64,000 nucleotides of DNA, taken from contig NZ_SJJR01000002.1 in the NCBI RefSeq assembly GCF_004331455.1, positions 372,001-436,000 on the forward strand, given 5' to 3'. Source of the stretch: Micromonospora zingiberis. GTDB taxonomy: Bacteria; Actinomycetota; Actinomycetes; Mycobacteriales; Micromonosporaceae. The position numbers and the translations under genes are program-made. Shown in pieces: positions 9,101-17,941 of the stretch. Positions within the stretch are counted from its first letter, which is position 1. Each line of letters opens with the position of its first letter. The notes below the pieces were generated by a model. The model had not been told where the DNA came from, did no database searches, and saw only the letters and a list, made by a program, of their open reading frames with translations.

Positions 9101-10045
9101 GTGACGACGCGCGTGGCTGCCATCGACTGCGGCACCAATTCGATCCGCCTGCTGGTCGCTGACCTGCCCGACCCGGCGGCCGGGCCGGCCGAGCCCCTGG
9201 TCGACCTGCGGCGGCGGATGGAGATCGTCCGGCTGGGGCAGGGAGTGGACGCTACCGGCCGGCTGGCTCCGGAGGCGATCGAACGGACCCGGATCGCGCT
9301 GGCCGACTACGCCGACGATATCGGCAAGCTCGGTGCCGAGCGGGTCCGGATGTGCGCCACCTCGGCCACTCGGGATGCCGAGAACGCGGCCGACTTCCGG
9401 GCCATGGTGGAACAGACCCTGGGCGTACCGCCGGAGGTGGTCAGCGGCGACGAGGAGGCCCGGCTCTCGTTCACCGGTGCGGTGCGTGGGCTGCCCGCCG
9501 ACGCGCGGTCGCCGTACCTGGTGGTGGACATCGGTGGCGGTTCGACGGAGTTCGTCGTCGGCAGCCGTGACGCGGGCGTACAGGCGGCGATCTCGATGGA
9601 CATCGGCTGCGTCCGGATGACCGAGCGGCACCTGCACGGCGATCCGCCCGGCCTGGACGAGATCGCCGCCGCGCAGGCGGACATCGCGGCGGCGGTCGAC
9701 CGGGCGCTGACCGTCGTGCCGGGCCGCGAGGCCGCCACCCTGGTCGGGCTCGCCGGTTCGGTCACCACCGTCGTCGCCATCGCGCAAGGGCTCACCGAGT
9801 ACGACCCGACCCGCATCCACCACGCCCGGGTGTCGTACGACCGGGTGGCGGAGGTGACCGCGCAACTGTTGGCGATGACCCGGGAGCAGCGGCTGGCGAT
9901 TCCGGTGATGCACCCGGGTCGGGCCGACGTGATCGGCGCCGGTGCGCTGGTGCTTCGCGTGATCATGGAACGCGCCGGGATGGATGCGGTGGTCGCGTCG
10001 GAGCACGACATCCTCGACGGCATCGCCTGGAGTCTCGCCCGTTGA
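9101..10045 (+). CDS. Ppx/GppA-family phosphatase (exopolyphosphatase-like)
   Basis: 314 residues of the short Ppx/GppA type (Rv1026-like), which degrades polyphosphate or pppGpp-type nucleotides. The ASKHA nucleotide-binding signatures are clear: VAAIDCGTNSIRLLVADL at the N-terminus, CATSATRDAENA, VVDIGGGSTEFVVG near residue 141, and LVGLAGSVTTV. It lacks the C-terminal HD-like extension of the long enzymes. The start was set at GTG 9101 (N-terminus VTTRVAAID). GTG 9092 is an in-frame alternative. It closes the eno-linked cluster seen also in mycobacteria. Confidence 0.88.
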   Translation: MTTRVAAIDCGTNSIRLLVADLPDPAAGPAEPLVDLRRRMEIVRLGQGVDATGRLAPEAIERTRIALADYADDIGKLGAERVRMCATSATRDAENAADFRAMVEQTLGVPPEVVSGDEEARLSFTGAVRGLPADARSPYLVVDIGGGSTEFVVGSRDAGVQAAISMDIGCVRMTERHLHGDPPGLDEIAAAQADIAAAVDRALTVVPGREAATLVGLAGSVTTVVAIAQGLTEYDPTRIHHARVSYDRVAEVTAQLLAMTREQRLAIPVMHPGRADVIGAGALVLRVIMERAGMDAVVASEHDILDGIAWSLAR

Positions 10046-10199
10046 CCGGCCGCTGGCCGCTGACCGGGCCGGATGCGAACGGGAGGTGAATGCCACTGTT
10101 CCGGCATCTTCCGGCGGAGGTCACCGCGTGGCAGGCTACGCGCACGTGGGACCACTGGGCGACCAGCCAACGATGACTGACCGCTAGGAGGACGGGCCG

Positions 10200-10886
10200 A
10201 TGGGCGAGATGGTGACCTACCGTGGCGATGGCGGTACAGGTGAGGGCTACCTCGCGATACCCGCCACCGGCACGGCCAGCCCTGCGGTAATCGTCATTCA
10301 GGACTGGTGGGGGCTGGTGCCGCACATCCGGTCGGTGGTGGACCGGTTCGCCGAGGCCGGCTTCGTCGCGCTCGCCCCGGACTTCCGTCACGGTGAACCG
10401 GCCGGCAAGCCGAGCGAGCCCCGGCAGATGCTGAACGGGCCGCAGATGGACGAGGCGGCGCGGGAGATCGCGGTGGCCGCCGACTACCTGGCCGGCCGGA
10501 CCGAGGTCACCGGCAAGATCGGCTGTGCCGGCTTCTGCGCCGGGGCCAGCCTGGCGCTGTGGGCCGCGAGCTTCTCCGAGCGGATCGTCGCCACCGCCGC
10601 GTTCTACCCCCGCCTGCCGTGGGAGGGCATGCGTTCGGAGTGGACGGACTACGCCGGCAAGGACGCGCTCGTGCACTGCTCCGAGGCGGACGGCACCTCG
10701 GCCGACCCGGGCGTGCAGACCGTACGCCGGGCCATCGAGAACGCCGGCGGCACCTGCCACCTGCACGACTACCCGGGCACCGCGCACGCCTTCTTCAACG
10801 AGGACCGGCCGGAGAAGTTCGACCAGCGTGCGGCGACCAGTGCCTGGGCCCGCAGCCTCGAACTGTTCCGGGCGAAGCTTGGCTGA
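10200..10886 (+). CDS. dienelactone hydrolase family protein
   Basis: 228-residue cytosolic alpha/beta hydrolase. Family features: [32 protein letters not shown], nucleophile elbow GFCAGAS with Cys113, an acidic residue in the [10 protein letters not shown] segment, and His196 in PGTAHAFFN. In the family such a Cys-Asp-His triad opens lactones of chlorocatechol or related catabolism; the real substrate here is unknown and no catechol cluster surrounds it. Start ATG 10200 has AGGAGG at 10186-10191. The next gene begins within its last codons. Confidence 0.88.
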   Translation: MGEMVTYRGDGGTGEGYLAIPATGTASPAVIVIQDWWGLVPHIRSVVDRFAEAGFVALAPDFRHGEPAGKPSEPRQMLNGPQMDEAAREIAVAADYLAGRTEVTGKIGCAGFCAGASLALWAASFSERIVATAAFYPRLPWEGMRSEWTDYAGKDALVHCSEADGTSADPGVQTVRRAIENAGGTCHLHDYPGTAHAFFNEDRPEKFDQRAATSAWARSLELFRAKLG

Positions 10887-11619
10887 GCCGCGTACGCCCG
10901 CCGATGTGGTCGCCCGCGCCGCGCGGGCGACCGACCTGGCTGACCTCGACGCGGCTGTCACCGATTGTTACGCCTGCCCCCGGTTGGTCCAGTGGCGGGA
11001 GGAGGTGGCGCGCACGAAGCGGGCCGCCTTCCGCGACCAGGTGTACTGGGGGCGGCCGGTGCCCGGCTTCGGTGACCCCACGGCCCGGATCGCGATCCTC
11101 GGTCTGGCCCCGGCGGCGCACGGTGGCAACCGCACCGGGCGCATCTTCACCGGTGACCGTTCCGGCGACGTGCTGTTCGCCGCGTTGCACCGCGCCGGCC
11201 TGGCCAACCAACCGACCAGCGTGGCCGCCGACGACGGGCTGACCCTGCGGCAGACACGGATCTTCGCCGCCGTGCGCTGTGCGCCGCCGGACAACAAGCC
11301 CACCCCCGTCGAGCGGGACACCTGTGCACCGTGGCTGCATCGGGAGGTAGCCCTGGTCCGCCCGACGTTGCGGGTGGTGGTTGCGTTGGGTGCCTTCGCC
11401 TGGGCCGCGTGGTGGCCGGTGTTGCGGGACGTCTACGGTGTCGCCGCGCCCAGCCCGCGACCGTCGTTCGGCCATGGGGCACACTGGTCCGGCACGGCCG
11501 TTCCGGAATTGCTCGGTTGCTACCACGTCAGCCAGCAGAACACCTTCACCGGGCGGCTCACACCAGAGATGCTGGACGATGTGTTCGCCCGGGCGAAGCG
11601 GTTGGCCGGGGTGGACTGA
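10879..11619 (+). CDS. uracil-DNA glycosylase, family 5 (UdgB-like, Fe-S)
   Basis: About 246 residues. Base-excision repair enzyme removing uracil or other deaminated bases. Cys residues in [25 protein letters not shown] and the C-terminal region fit the [4Fe-4S] cluster of families 4/5. The active-site loop [23 protein letters not shown] and the C-terminal [15 protein letters not shown] motif favour family 5. No ATG is available near the N-terminus: TTG 10879 overlaps the hydrolase gene by 8 nt and best matches expected length, while GTG 10906 is an alternative. Confidence 0.88.
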   Translation: MAEPRTPADVVARAARATDLADLDAAVTDCYACPRLVQWREEVARTKRAAFRDQVYWGRPVPGFGDPTARIAILGLAPAAHGGNRTGRIFTGDRSGDVLFAALHRAGLANQPTSVAADDGLTLRQTRIFAAVRCAPPDNKPTPVERDTCAPWLHREVALVRPTLRVVVALGAFAWAAWWPVLRDVYGVAAPSPRPSFGHGAHWSGTAVPELLGCYHVSQQNTFTGRLTPEMLDDVFARAKRLAGVD

Positions 11620-11696
11620 GGCTGCGGGGCGGTGGCGATGACGGACGGGACGGTCACTTGCCCGCCGTACGCCCCGGTGGCCCGGAGGTAGGCCGG

Positions 11697-12425
11697 ATGG
11701 ACCTCGTGCGCAGGTGGTGGCCGGTCACGGTGGTGGCCGCGTTGCTTGCCGCCGTCGCCCTGGCCGCCTCGCACTCCTCGATCGGCGCGAGTCGGATCCC
11801 GCCCGCCGTGCAGGACGCGCCGTTCGTGCTGGAATACCCGACCGACGAGGCACGGCCCTCGATTCCCGCCGAGCCGCGCGAAGCCGCCGAGCAGACCCGT
11901 ACCGAGATCCCTTCCTGGCTCGGCACGGTGGCGCTGGTGTTGCTCGGGGCGGCGCTGCTCGCGGCCATCGGCTATCTGGCCTGGTCGGTGGCGCGGGGAG
12001 TGGCGCGGCGGGTCACCCGCCGGTTGCCGGCCCGCCCGGCTCGACGCAGCGCCGAAGGCACCGCGCGGGAGGTCGTCGCCGCCGTCGATGCCGGTCTGGT
12101 CGATCTGGACGACCGGGCCACCGATCCGCGTACCGCCGTGATCGCCTGCTGGGTACGCCTCGAAGAGGCCGCCGCCGCCGCAGGAGTACCCCGGCTGACC
12201 GGCGACACCCCGACCGACCTGGTCACCCGGCTGCTGCGCGGCGACCCGTCCGCCGGCGTACCGGCCATCGTCAGCGCCGACGTGCTGGCCGAGTTCGCGC
12301 ACGTGTACCGGGAGGCCCGCTACGCCACCCGGCCGGTCGACGAACGCACCCGCGACCAGGCCCGCGCCGCGCTGCGCCGGTTGCGCGGCGAACTCACCGC
12401 CACGGTGGAGCAGGTGACGGCGTGA
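11697..12425 (+). CDS. DUF4129 membrane protein
   Basis: 242 residues. An N-terminal membrane segment (about 9-25) is followed by an extracytoplasmic linker, a second segment at about 75-95 (TVALVLLGAALLAAIGYLAW) and a cytoplasmic DUF4129 domain: VIACWVRLEEAAAAAGVPRLTGDTPTDLVTRLL, with FAHVYREARYATRPVDERTRDQARAALRRL at the C-terminus. Proteins like this commonly accompany MoxR and DUF58 genes in actinobacterial operons, as here. Start ATG 11697 has GGAGG at 11684-11688. The stop overlaps the next GTG by 4 nt. Confidence 0.85.
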   Translation: MDLVRRWWPVTVVAALLAAVALAASHSSIGASRIPPAVQDAPFVLEYPTDEARPSIPAEPREAAEQTRTEIPSWLGTVALVLLGAALLAAIGYLAWSVARGVARRVTRRLPARPARRSAEGTAREVVAAVDAGLVDLDDRATDPRTAVIACWVRLEEAAAAAGVPRLTGDTPTDLVTRLLRGDPSAGVPAIVSADVLAEFAHVYREARYATRPVDERTRDQARAALRRLRGELTATVEQVTA

Positions 12426-13009
12426 GCAGGACCAGCATCGACGACCTGCTCACCTTCGAGGAGGAGCGGCCGGTCCAGCCGGAGCAGCGTCGTGGTGGCC
12501 GGCTGCGGTCGCTGGTCGCTCTCATCGGTGTCGCCGCCGCCGCGACCGTGGTACTCGTCGCCGGGCTGCGCGCGGTCGGCCTGCGGGTGTCCCTACTGGT
12601 GCTGGTGGCCGCGGTGGTCACGCTGCTGCTGGTACGTCGCATCGTGGCCCTGCTCGCCCCGCCGCCGACATCCACGCAGTCGTCCACCTCGCGTCCGCGC
12701 GGCGAGGAGGACGGCATGTACAACTGGGACGCCCGGGACGCGCTCCGTACCGCCATCAACGGCTGGGAACTGCCGCTGGAATGGTCGAAGACCCGGTCCG
12801 AACGCTTCACCGGGGTGATCCTGCCTCGGCTCGCGGAGTTGGCCGACGAGCGGTTACGCCTCAAGCACGGGGTGACCCGCGAGTCGGATCCGGCCCGGGC
12901 CCGCGCCCTGCTGGGCGACCGTCTGTGGCTGTTTCTGGAGACCCCGCCTCGCCGCACCCCCTCGCCGCGCGACCTCGCGGCGATCGTCGCCGAACTGGAG
13001 AAGATCTGA
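12422..13009 (+). CDS. membrane protein in MoxR operon; contains a TTA codon
   Basis: 195 residues, no named domain recognised. Two adjacent membrane segments (about 28-50 and 57-78) are followed by a soluble C-terminal part with WELPLEWSKTRSERFTGVILPRLAELADERLRLKHG and LLGDRLWLFLETPPRRTPSPRDL. GTG 12422 overlaps the DUF4129 stop by 4 nt, and its own TGA overlaps the moxR ATG, so it sits tightly in the operon. Leu145 is encoded by TTA (12854-12856), a codon very rare in this DNA and dependent on tRNA-Leu(UAA). Confidence 0.82.
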   Translation: MSRTSIDDLLTFEEERPVQPEQRRGGRLRSLVALIGVAAAATVVLVAGLRAVGLRVSLLVLVAAVVTLLLVRRIVALLAPPPTSTQSSTSRPRGEEDGMYNWDARDALRTAINGWELPLEWSKTRSERFTGVILPRLAELADERLRLKHGVTRESDPARARALLGDRLWLFLETPPRRTPSPRDLAAIVAELEKI

Positions 13010-14016
13010 TGAACGACGCCGTCCGGACCATGCCTCCCACCGAGGTCGGTAACCTCGCCCGGGCGGTACTGGACGCGGTGGGCCAGGTCGTGGTCGGCAA
13101 GCGGGATGCCCTGGAACTGGTGCTCGCCGGCATCCTCGCCGGTGGTCACGTGCTGCTGGAGGATCTGCCCGGCCTGGGTAAGACGCTCACCGCCCGGTCC
13201 TTCGCGCAGGCGCTCGGGTTGGACTTCCGTCGCCTCCAGTTCACCCCCGATCTGCTGCCCGCCGATGTCACCGGCTCCTTCCTCTACGACCAGCGCAGCG
13301 GCGACTTCACCTTCCGGGCCGGGCCGGTCTTCACGAACCTGCTGCTCGCCGACGAGATCAACCGGACCCCGCCGAAGACGCAGTCGGCCCTGCTGGAGGC
13401 GATGCAGGAGAAGCAGGTCTCGGTGGAGGGGGTGACCTACCGGCTGGACGAGCCGTTCCACGTGCTGGCCACCGCCAACCCCATCGAGTACGAGGGCACC
13501 TATCCGCTGCCGGAGGCGCAGCTGGACCGGTTCCTGCTGCGGGTGTCGTTCGGCTACCCGGAGCAGGAGGAAGAGTGGGAGGTGCTGCGCCGCCGGATGG
13601 CCCGCCGCCGCGAGGAGGCCGACATCAAACCGGTGGTCGACGCGGCGACGCTGCGGGCCATGCAGGCGGCGCTGGAGGACGTGGTGGTCGAGGACTCGGT
13701 CGGTCGCTACATCGTGGCGCTCACCGCGGCCACCCGGGAACACCCCTCGGTGCTGGTCGGTGCCTCGCCGCGTGGCTCGCTGGCGTTGCTGCTGCTGGCC
13801 CGGGTGCGGGCCGTGCTCTCCGGACGGGACTATGTGGTGCCGGAGGACGTCAAGGACGTGGCGGCACCAGCGCTGGCGCACCGGATCACGCTGCGGCCGG
13901 AGATGTGGCTGCGTCGCGTCGATCCGTCCTTCGTGGTCGGTGAGGTCCTCGACCAGACCCCGGCGCCGGCCAGCGGTGCGTTGCCCAGCTACGCCGCCGG
14001 GCGGCAGGGGCACTGA
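13009..14016 (+). CDS. MoxR-family AAA+ ATPase
   Basis: 335 residues. Cytosolic AAA+ chaperone-like ATPase of the type that assembles or matures partner proteins, often with DUF58/von Willebrand-type partners. Walker A is LLEDLPGLGKT (Lys at about 58), Walker B LLADEINRTPPKTQ, then sensor-1 region VLATANPIEYEGTYPLPEAQLDRF and the sensor-2 region SPRGSLALLLLARV. The start ATG 13009 overlaps the preceding TGA. The downstream DUF58 gene follows by 6 nt, the standard MoxR-DUF58 arrangement. Confidence 0.95.
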   Translation: MNDAVRTMPPTEVGNLARAVLDAVGQVVVGKRDALELVLAGILAGGHVLLEDLPGLGKTLTARSFAQALGLDFRRLQFTPDLLPADVTGSFLYDQRSGDFTFRAGPVFTNLLLADEINRTPPKTQSALLEAMQEKQVSVEGVTYRLDEPFHVLATANPIEYEGTYPLPEAQLDRFLLRVSFGYPEQEEEWEVLRRRMARRREEADIKPVVDAATLRAMQAALEDVVVEDSVGRYIVALTAATREHPSVLVGASPRGSLALLLLARVRAVLSGRDYVVPEDVKDVAAPALAHRITLRPEMWLRRVDPSFVVGEVLDQTPAPASGALPSYAAGRQGH

Positions 14017-14022
14017 CCCGAC

Positions 14023-15399
14023 GTGAGTCTTCCGGACCGACCGGCACCGGCCAACTGGGCGCCCACCTGGGCACTCGGGCGAGCGGTGCTGCTCACCGGC
14101 CTGCTGCTGGTGGCGGCGGTGCTACTCGGCCGGGTGGACCTGGTCGTGCTGGCCGCCCCGTTCGCGCTCGGCACCGCGTACGCGTTGCGCCGCCGGCCCA
14201 CCGAACTGCCTCAGGTGTGGGTGACCGCCGACGAGGGACACCTGGTGGAGGGGGGCGAGCTGACCGGGCGGGTCAGCGTCGGCAACCCGGGCGCGGTGCC
14301 GTACGACGTGGCGGTGGTCCGTACCCGGGTCTCGCCCTGGCTGCGGGTCGAACGGGCCAGTCTCGCCGGTGGAGCCGTCGCCGGCCGCAGCGGTGGTCGA
14401 CGGTCGGTCGTCGACCGACCGTTCGTCACCTCGGTGACCCCGGACACCGCAGTCGACCTTGAGCTGACCGGCGCCGCGCTGCGCTGGGGGCGGCACCAGC
14501 TCGGCCCGGCCGGCGCGCGGGTCGCCGCCGCGCAGGGCCTGCTGGTCTCCCGCGCGGTGATCGCCGAGCCGGTCGTCAACCGGGTGTACCCGAAGACCGA
14601 GCCGTTCGAGGCGGTCAACGCGATGCCCCGGGCGGCCGGGCTGGTCGGCGCGCACCACTCGCGGCGGGCCGGTGAAGGCGGCGAGTTGGCCGGCGTACGG
14701 GTCTTCGCCCCCGGCGACCGGCTGCGCCGGATCGACTGGCGGGTGTCGCTACGCGCCCGGCAACTGCACGTGGCGGCCACCCTCTCCGATCGGGACGCCG
14801 AGGTGGTCGTCCTGCTCGACGTGCTCGCCGAGGCGGGTCGTTCCGGTGGCATCACCGGCACGGCGTCGGTGCTGGACACCACCGTCCGGGCCGCCGCCGC
14901 CATCGCCGAGCACTACCTGCACCGGGGCGACCGGGTGGCGCTTCTTGAGTACGGTCCGAGTGCCCGGCGGTTGCGCCCGGCCACCGGCCGGCGGCAGTAC
15001 CTGACCGTCCTGGAGTGGCTGTTGGACGTGAAGGCCCAGTTCTCCCCGCACGAACCCTACGACCAGGTGTTCGGCCCGCAACTGCTCTCCGCCGACGCGC
15101 TGGTGGTGGTGCTCACGCCGCTGCTGGAGGAACGGTCGGCACAGATGTTGGCCCGGTTGGCCCGTTCGGGACGGTTCGTGGTCGCCGTGGACACCCTGCC
15201 GGCCGACCTGTCGCCGCCGAAGGATCGGGGCTGGGCCGAGGTGGCGTACCGGCTGTGGCGGCTGGATCGGGACACGATGATCGCCCAGTTGCGTGAGCAC
15301 GGCGTGCCGGTCGTGCCGTGGGCCGGCGCCGGCAGCCTCGACCAGGTGCTGCGCGACGTGGCCCGGCTGGCAACCGCCCCAAGGGTCGGTGGCCGGTGA
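14023..15399 (+). CDS. DUF58 domain membrane protein
   Basis: 458 residues from GTG 14023. Two N-terminal membrane segments (about 24-60, LLTGLLLVAAVLLGRVDLVVLAAPFALGTAY), a beta-rich middle part, and the DUF58 hallmark at about 215-245: GEGGELAGVRVFAPGDRLRRIDWRVSLRARQLHV. A following VWA-like region has VVVLLDVLAEAG. Partner of the MoxR ATPase; the biological role of such pairs in actinomycetes is not settled. Its stop codon lies inside the first copy of a 59-bp tandem repeat. Confidence 0.92.
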   Translation: MSLPDRPAPANWAPTWALGRAVLLTGLLLVAAVLLGRVDLVVLAAPFALGTAYALRRRPTELPQVWVTADEGHLVEGGELTGRVSVGNPGAVPYDVAVVRTRVSPWLRVERASLAGGAVAGRSGGRRSVVDRPFVTSVTPDTAVDLELTGAALRWGRHQLGPAGARVAAAQGLLVSRAVIAEPVVNRVYPKTEPFEAVNAMPRAAGLVGAHHSRRAGEGGELAGVRVFAPGDRLRRIDWRVSLRARQLHVAATLSDRDAEVVVLLDVLAEAGRSGGITGTASVLDTTVRAAAAIAEHYLHRGDRVALLEYGPSARRLRPATGRRQYLTVLEWLLDVKAQFSPHEPYDQVFGPQLLSADALVVVLTPLLEERSAQMLARLARSGRFVVAVDTLPADLSPPKDRGWAEVAYRLWRLDRDTMIAQLREHGVPVVPWAGAGSLDQVLRDVARLATAPRVGGR

Positions 15400-15510
15400 G
15401 CGCGAGGAACGCAGCGCAGCGGAGTCCCGCAGTCGCGAGCGAAGGACTGGCCCGGTGAGCGCGAGGAACGCAGCGCAGCGGAGTCCCGCAGTCGCGAGCG
15501 AAGGATCGGC
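15393..15510. repeat. tandem duplication of a 59-bp unit
   Basis: Two head-to-tail copies (15393-15451 and 15452-15510) of a unit beginning CCGGTGAGCGCGAGGAACG and ending near GCGAAGGAYYGGCC differ at only about 2 positions. The DUF58 TGA (15397-15399) is inside the first copy. The period of 59 is not a multiple of 3, so the duplication cannot be read through in one frame. The unit looks like a dispersed actinomycete intergenic repeat rather than coding sequence. Confidence 0.92.
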
Positions 15511-15513
15511 CCA

Positions 15514-16080
15514 GTGATCGAGTCGCTCACCGGCCGGGTTCGGGCGCTGCGGACGGCGACTGGCCGGATCACGTTGGCCCCGGTGCTGGTCCGGTTGGGG
15601 ATTTTCCTCAGCTCGCTGGCGGGGCTGCTGCTGGCGTACCCGGCCGAGGTCGTCGCGGGGCAGGCGCTGCCCGCCCTGCTGGGGGTGGCGGCGTTGCCGG
15701 CGCTGGCGCCGCGCCGGTTCTGGCCGACCTTCGCCGCGCTGGTCACCATCGGCGGCTGGCTGCTGGCCACCGACGGGTACGGCCGGCCCATCGCGCTGTG
15801 GCGGCTGATGGCCGTGGCGGTGCTGCTCTATCTCACGCACACGCTCTGCGCGCTGGTCGCGGTGCTGCCGTACGACGCGGTGGTGGATCCGGATCTCATC
15901 GTGCGTTGGCTCACGCGTACCGGCGCAGTGTTGCTCGCCACGTCGGTGCTCGGGGTGCTGCTGTTGGAACTGAGCCGGATTCGCGGTGGCGCAGCGGGCT
16001 GGCAGTCCGCCACGATCGCCGGTCTGCTGGTCGCGCTCGCGGTGACAGCGTTGCTGGCCTGGCTGCTGAGACGCCGGTGA
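15514..16080 (+). CDS. polytopic membrane protein of MoxR-DUF58 operon
   Basis: 188 residues from GTG 15514 with about five hydrophobic segments (roughly 22-45, 48-65, 70-85, 95-118, 135-155, 163-183), an R/K-bearing N-terminus and a final LLRRR. No domain recognised. Last gene of the DUF4129-to-DUF58 operon, separated from DUF58 only by the 59-bp repeats. A membrane role with that complex is inferred from position alone. Confidence 0.75.
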   Translation: MIESLTGRVRALRTATGRITLAPVLVRLGIFLSSLAGLLLAYPAEVVAGQALPALLGVAALPALAPRRFWPTFAALVTIGGWLLATDGYGRPIALWRLMAVAVLLYLTHTLCALVAVLPYDAVVDPDLIVRWLTRTGAVLLATSVLGVLLLELSRIRGGAAGWQSATIAGLLVALAVTALLAWLLRRR

Positions 16081-16227
16081 CAGCAGGGCCGGAAGGGGTC
16101 GGTCGCGGCGGCGTTACCGGCGCGTTGGAAGTGTTCCGAGTGGGCTGGGTTGCTCAGGTCACAGGGAGGTTGTGCTCGGTCACAGAAGGGGGCCGCGAGC
16201 GGGATTAGTGCCGCCGGTGGGGGAAAG

Positions 16228-17550
16228 ATGGTAGGCGTGAATCCGAAGCGGATCCTTGTGGTGGGCGCCGGGCACGTTGGTCTCTACGCGGCGCTGCGCC
16301 TGTCGAAGAAGCTCAGCTCCCGTGAGGCTGAGGTGATCGTCGTCGACCCCCAGCCGCACATGACGTACCAGCCGTTCCTGCCGGAAGCATCGGCGGGAAA
16401 CATCTCCCCGCGGCACTCCGTGGTGCCGCTGCGTCGCGAGTTGCGCCGGTGCACGGTGGTGGCCGGCGCGGTGACCCGAATCGAGCACGACCGCAAGACC
16501 GCCACCGTCCAGCCGATCGTCGGCCCGCCCCGGGAGATCACGTACGACCATGTCGTGGTCGCCCCCGGCTCGGTCTCCCGGACCCTGCCGATTCCCGGCC
16601 TGCACGAGCACGGGATCGGGTTCAAGACCATCGGTGAGGCCATCTACCTGCGCAACCACGTGCTGGAGCAGTTGGATGTGGCCGCTGCCACCACCGACCC
16701 AGAGGTGCGCCGCCGGGCCCTGACCTTCGTCTTCGTCGGTGGTGGCTACGCCGGCATCGAGGCGTTGGCCGAGATGGAGGACATGGCCCGGGACGCCCTG
16801 CGGTACTACCCCGAGCTGAAGACGTCGGACATGCGGTGGGTGCTGGTGGAGGCCACCCAACGGGTGCTGCCCGAGGTCGATCGGGACATGGGCGCCTACA
16901 CGGTGCAGCAGTTGCTGAAGCGGGACATGGACATCCGGCTCGACACCCGCCTGGAGTCCTGTGTCGACGGGGTGGTCAAGCTCTCCGACGGGGACAGCTT
17001 CAGCTCCGACACCATCGTCTGGACCGCCGGGGTGAAGCCCTCGCCGATGCTGGACGCGACCGACTTCCCGCGCGATGACCGGCGCCGGGTCACCTGCCTG
17101 CCGACGCTTCAGGTGGTCGACGGGGACCGGGTGGTCGAGGGGGCGTGGAGTGCCGGCGACTGTGCGGCCGTACCGGACCTGACCAAGCCGCCGGGCAACT
17201 ACTGCTCGCCGAGCGCGCAGCACGCCGTACGCCAGGCGCAGCGGCTGGCGGACAACATCGTCGCCGTGGTTCGAGGTCGGCAGCCGGTGGACTACAAGCA
17301 CAAGCACGCGGGCAGTGTGGCGAGCCTGGGCCTGCACAAGGGGGTGGCGCAGGTCTACGGCATCAAGATGACCGGCTGGCCCGCCTGGTTCATGCACCGT
17401 ACGTACCACATGAGCCGGATTCCCTCGTTCAACCGCAAGATCCGGGTGGTGGTCGACTGGACGCTGGCGTTCGTCCTCAAGCGCGAGGTGGTCGCCCTCG
17501 GCCAGCTACACGACCCCCGCGAGGAGTTCGCCGAAGCCTCCCGTAAGTAA
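16228..17550 (+). CDS. ndh: type II NADH dehydrogenase / FAD-dependent oxidoreductase
   Basis: 440 residues, a membrane-associated flavoprotein that passes electrons from NADH to quinone without proton pumping. FAD-binding ILVVGAGHVGLYAALRL at the N-terminus, NAD-binding VFVGGGYAGIEALAEMED, and the conserved VWTAGVKPSP and GAWSAGDCAAVPD motifs are all present. The C-terminal region (WPAWFMHRTYHMSRIPSFNRKIRVVVDWTLAFVLKRE) is the amphipathic membrane anchor. Start ATG 16228; GTG 16237 is a close alternative. The TAA stop is embedded in a hairpin repeat, and a strong terminator follows. Confidence 0.9.
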   Translation: MVGVNPKRILVVGAGHVGLYAALRLSKKLSSREAEVIVVDPQPHMTYQPFLPEASAGNISPRHSVVPLRRELRRCTVVAGAVTRIEHDRKTATVQPIVGPPREITYDHVVVAPGSVSRTLPIPGLHEHGIGFKTIGEAIYLRNHVLEQLDVAAATTDPEVRRRALTFVFVGGGYAGIEALAEMEDMARDALRYYPELKTSDMRWVLVEATQRVLPEVDRDMGAYTVQQLLKRDMDIRLDTRLESCVDGVVKLSDGDSFSSDTIVWTAGVKPSPMLDATDFPRDDRRRVTCLPTLQVVDGDRVVEGAWSAGDCAAVPDLTKPPGNYCSPSAQHAVRQAQRLADNIVAVVRGRQPVDYKHKHAGSVASLGLHKGVAQVYGIKMTGWPAWFMHRTYHMSRIPSFNRKIRVVVDWTLAFVLKREVVALGQLHDPREEFAEASRK

Positions 17551-17600
17551 GGAAGGGCACCTTCTTAACGTCTCCGGTAGAGAAGGGGTCCCCTTTTAAC
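17547..17600. repeat. imperfect hairpin repeat abutting the ndh stop
   Basis: Two imperfectly complementary halves, the first with GGAAGGGCACCTTCTTAAC and the second with AGAAGGGGTCCCCTTTTAAC, share the GAAGGGxxCCTT core. The ndh TAA (17548-17550) lies at its left edge. It resembles an abundant Micromonospora intergenic element from memory; no second copy was found in this window. Confidence 0.65.
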
Positions 17601-17606
17601 ACCTGT

Positions 17607-17641
17607 ATCCGCCCCCGGCTGGTCGCTGGCCGGGGGCGGAT
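17607..17641 (+). terminator. strong hairpin terminator after ndh
   Basis: Perfect 13-bp GC-rich arms, ATCCGCCCCCGGC (17607-17619) and its complement (17629-17641), with a 9-nt loop, 56 nt past the ndh stop. Confidence 0.8.
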
Positions 17642-17757
17642 GCACGACCTGCCGTACGGGGTCTGGCGCGGGGGTGCTCGTCGCACGGGACGCCGTACCG
17701 GCCGGGAAACCGCTACCGTGGCACTGCACCGCGCGTGCCGGCGCGTCGGGGTCACCC

Positions 17758-17838
17758 GCCCGGGTGGTGGAACGGCAGACACGGCCGCCTTAAAAGCGGC
17801 TGCCGCAAGGCGTGCGGGTTCGACCCCCGCCCCGGGCA
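17758..17838 (+). tRNA. bldA: tRNA-Leu (anticodon UAA), bldA-type
   Basis: A full type II cloverleaf can be drawn in 81 nt: acceptor GCCCGGG/CCCGGGC with discriminator A; D stem GTG/CAC; anticodon stem GCCGC/GCGGC around the loop CTTAAAA, anticodon TAA; long variable arm with GCC/GGC stem; T stem GCGGG/CCCGC with loop TTCGACC. CCA is not encoded. It decodes UUA (and UUG). In Streptomyces the only UUA-reading tRNA is bldA, a developmental regulator; the orthologous role here is inferred. TACCGT at 17714-17719 is a possible -10. Confidence 0.95.
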
Positions 17839-17941
17839 CTCTCAGCGTTCCCTCAGCTTTCCGACGTCCAACGGGCTGTTCCGGCCGTTTACTCTTATAG
17901 CGCGCGTTGACGTGCCACGACCCCCTTAGGGAGGCCAGACA

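Noticed and set aside
16160..16200. TTGTG...CACAG upstream of ndh as a Rex redox-repressor site
   Set aside because: The TGTG and CACA half-sites are 6 nt apart rather than the 8 nt of Rex sites, and the inner bases do not match.
16180..17409. 409-residue minus-strand frame opposite ndh
   Set aside because: Shadow of ndh; no motifs.
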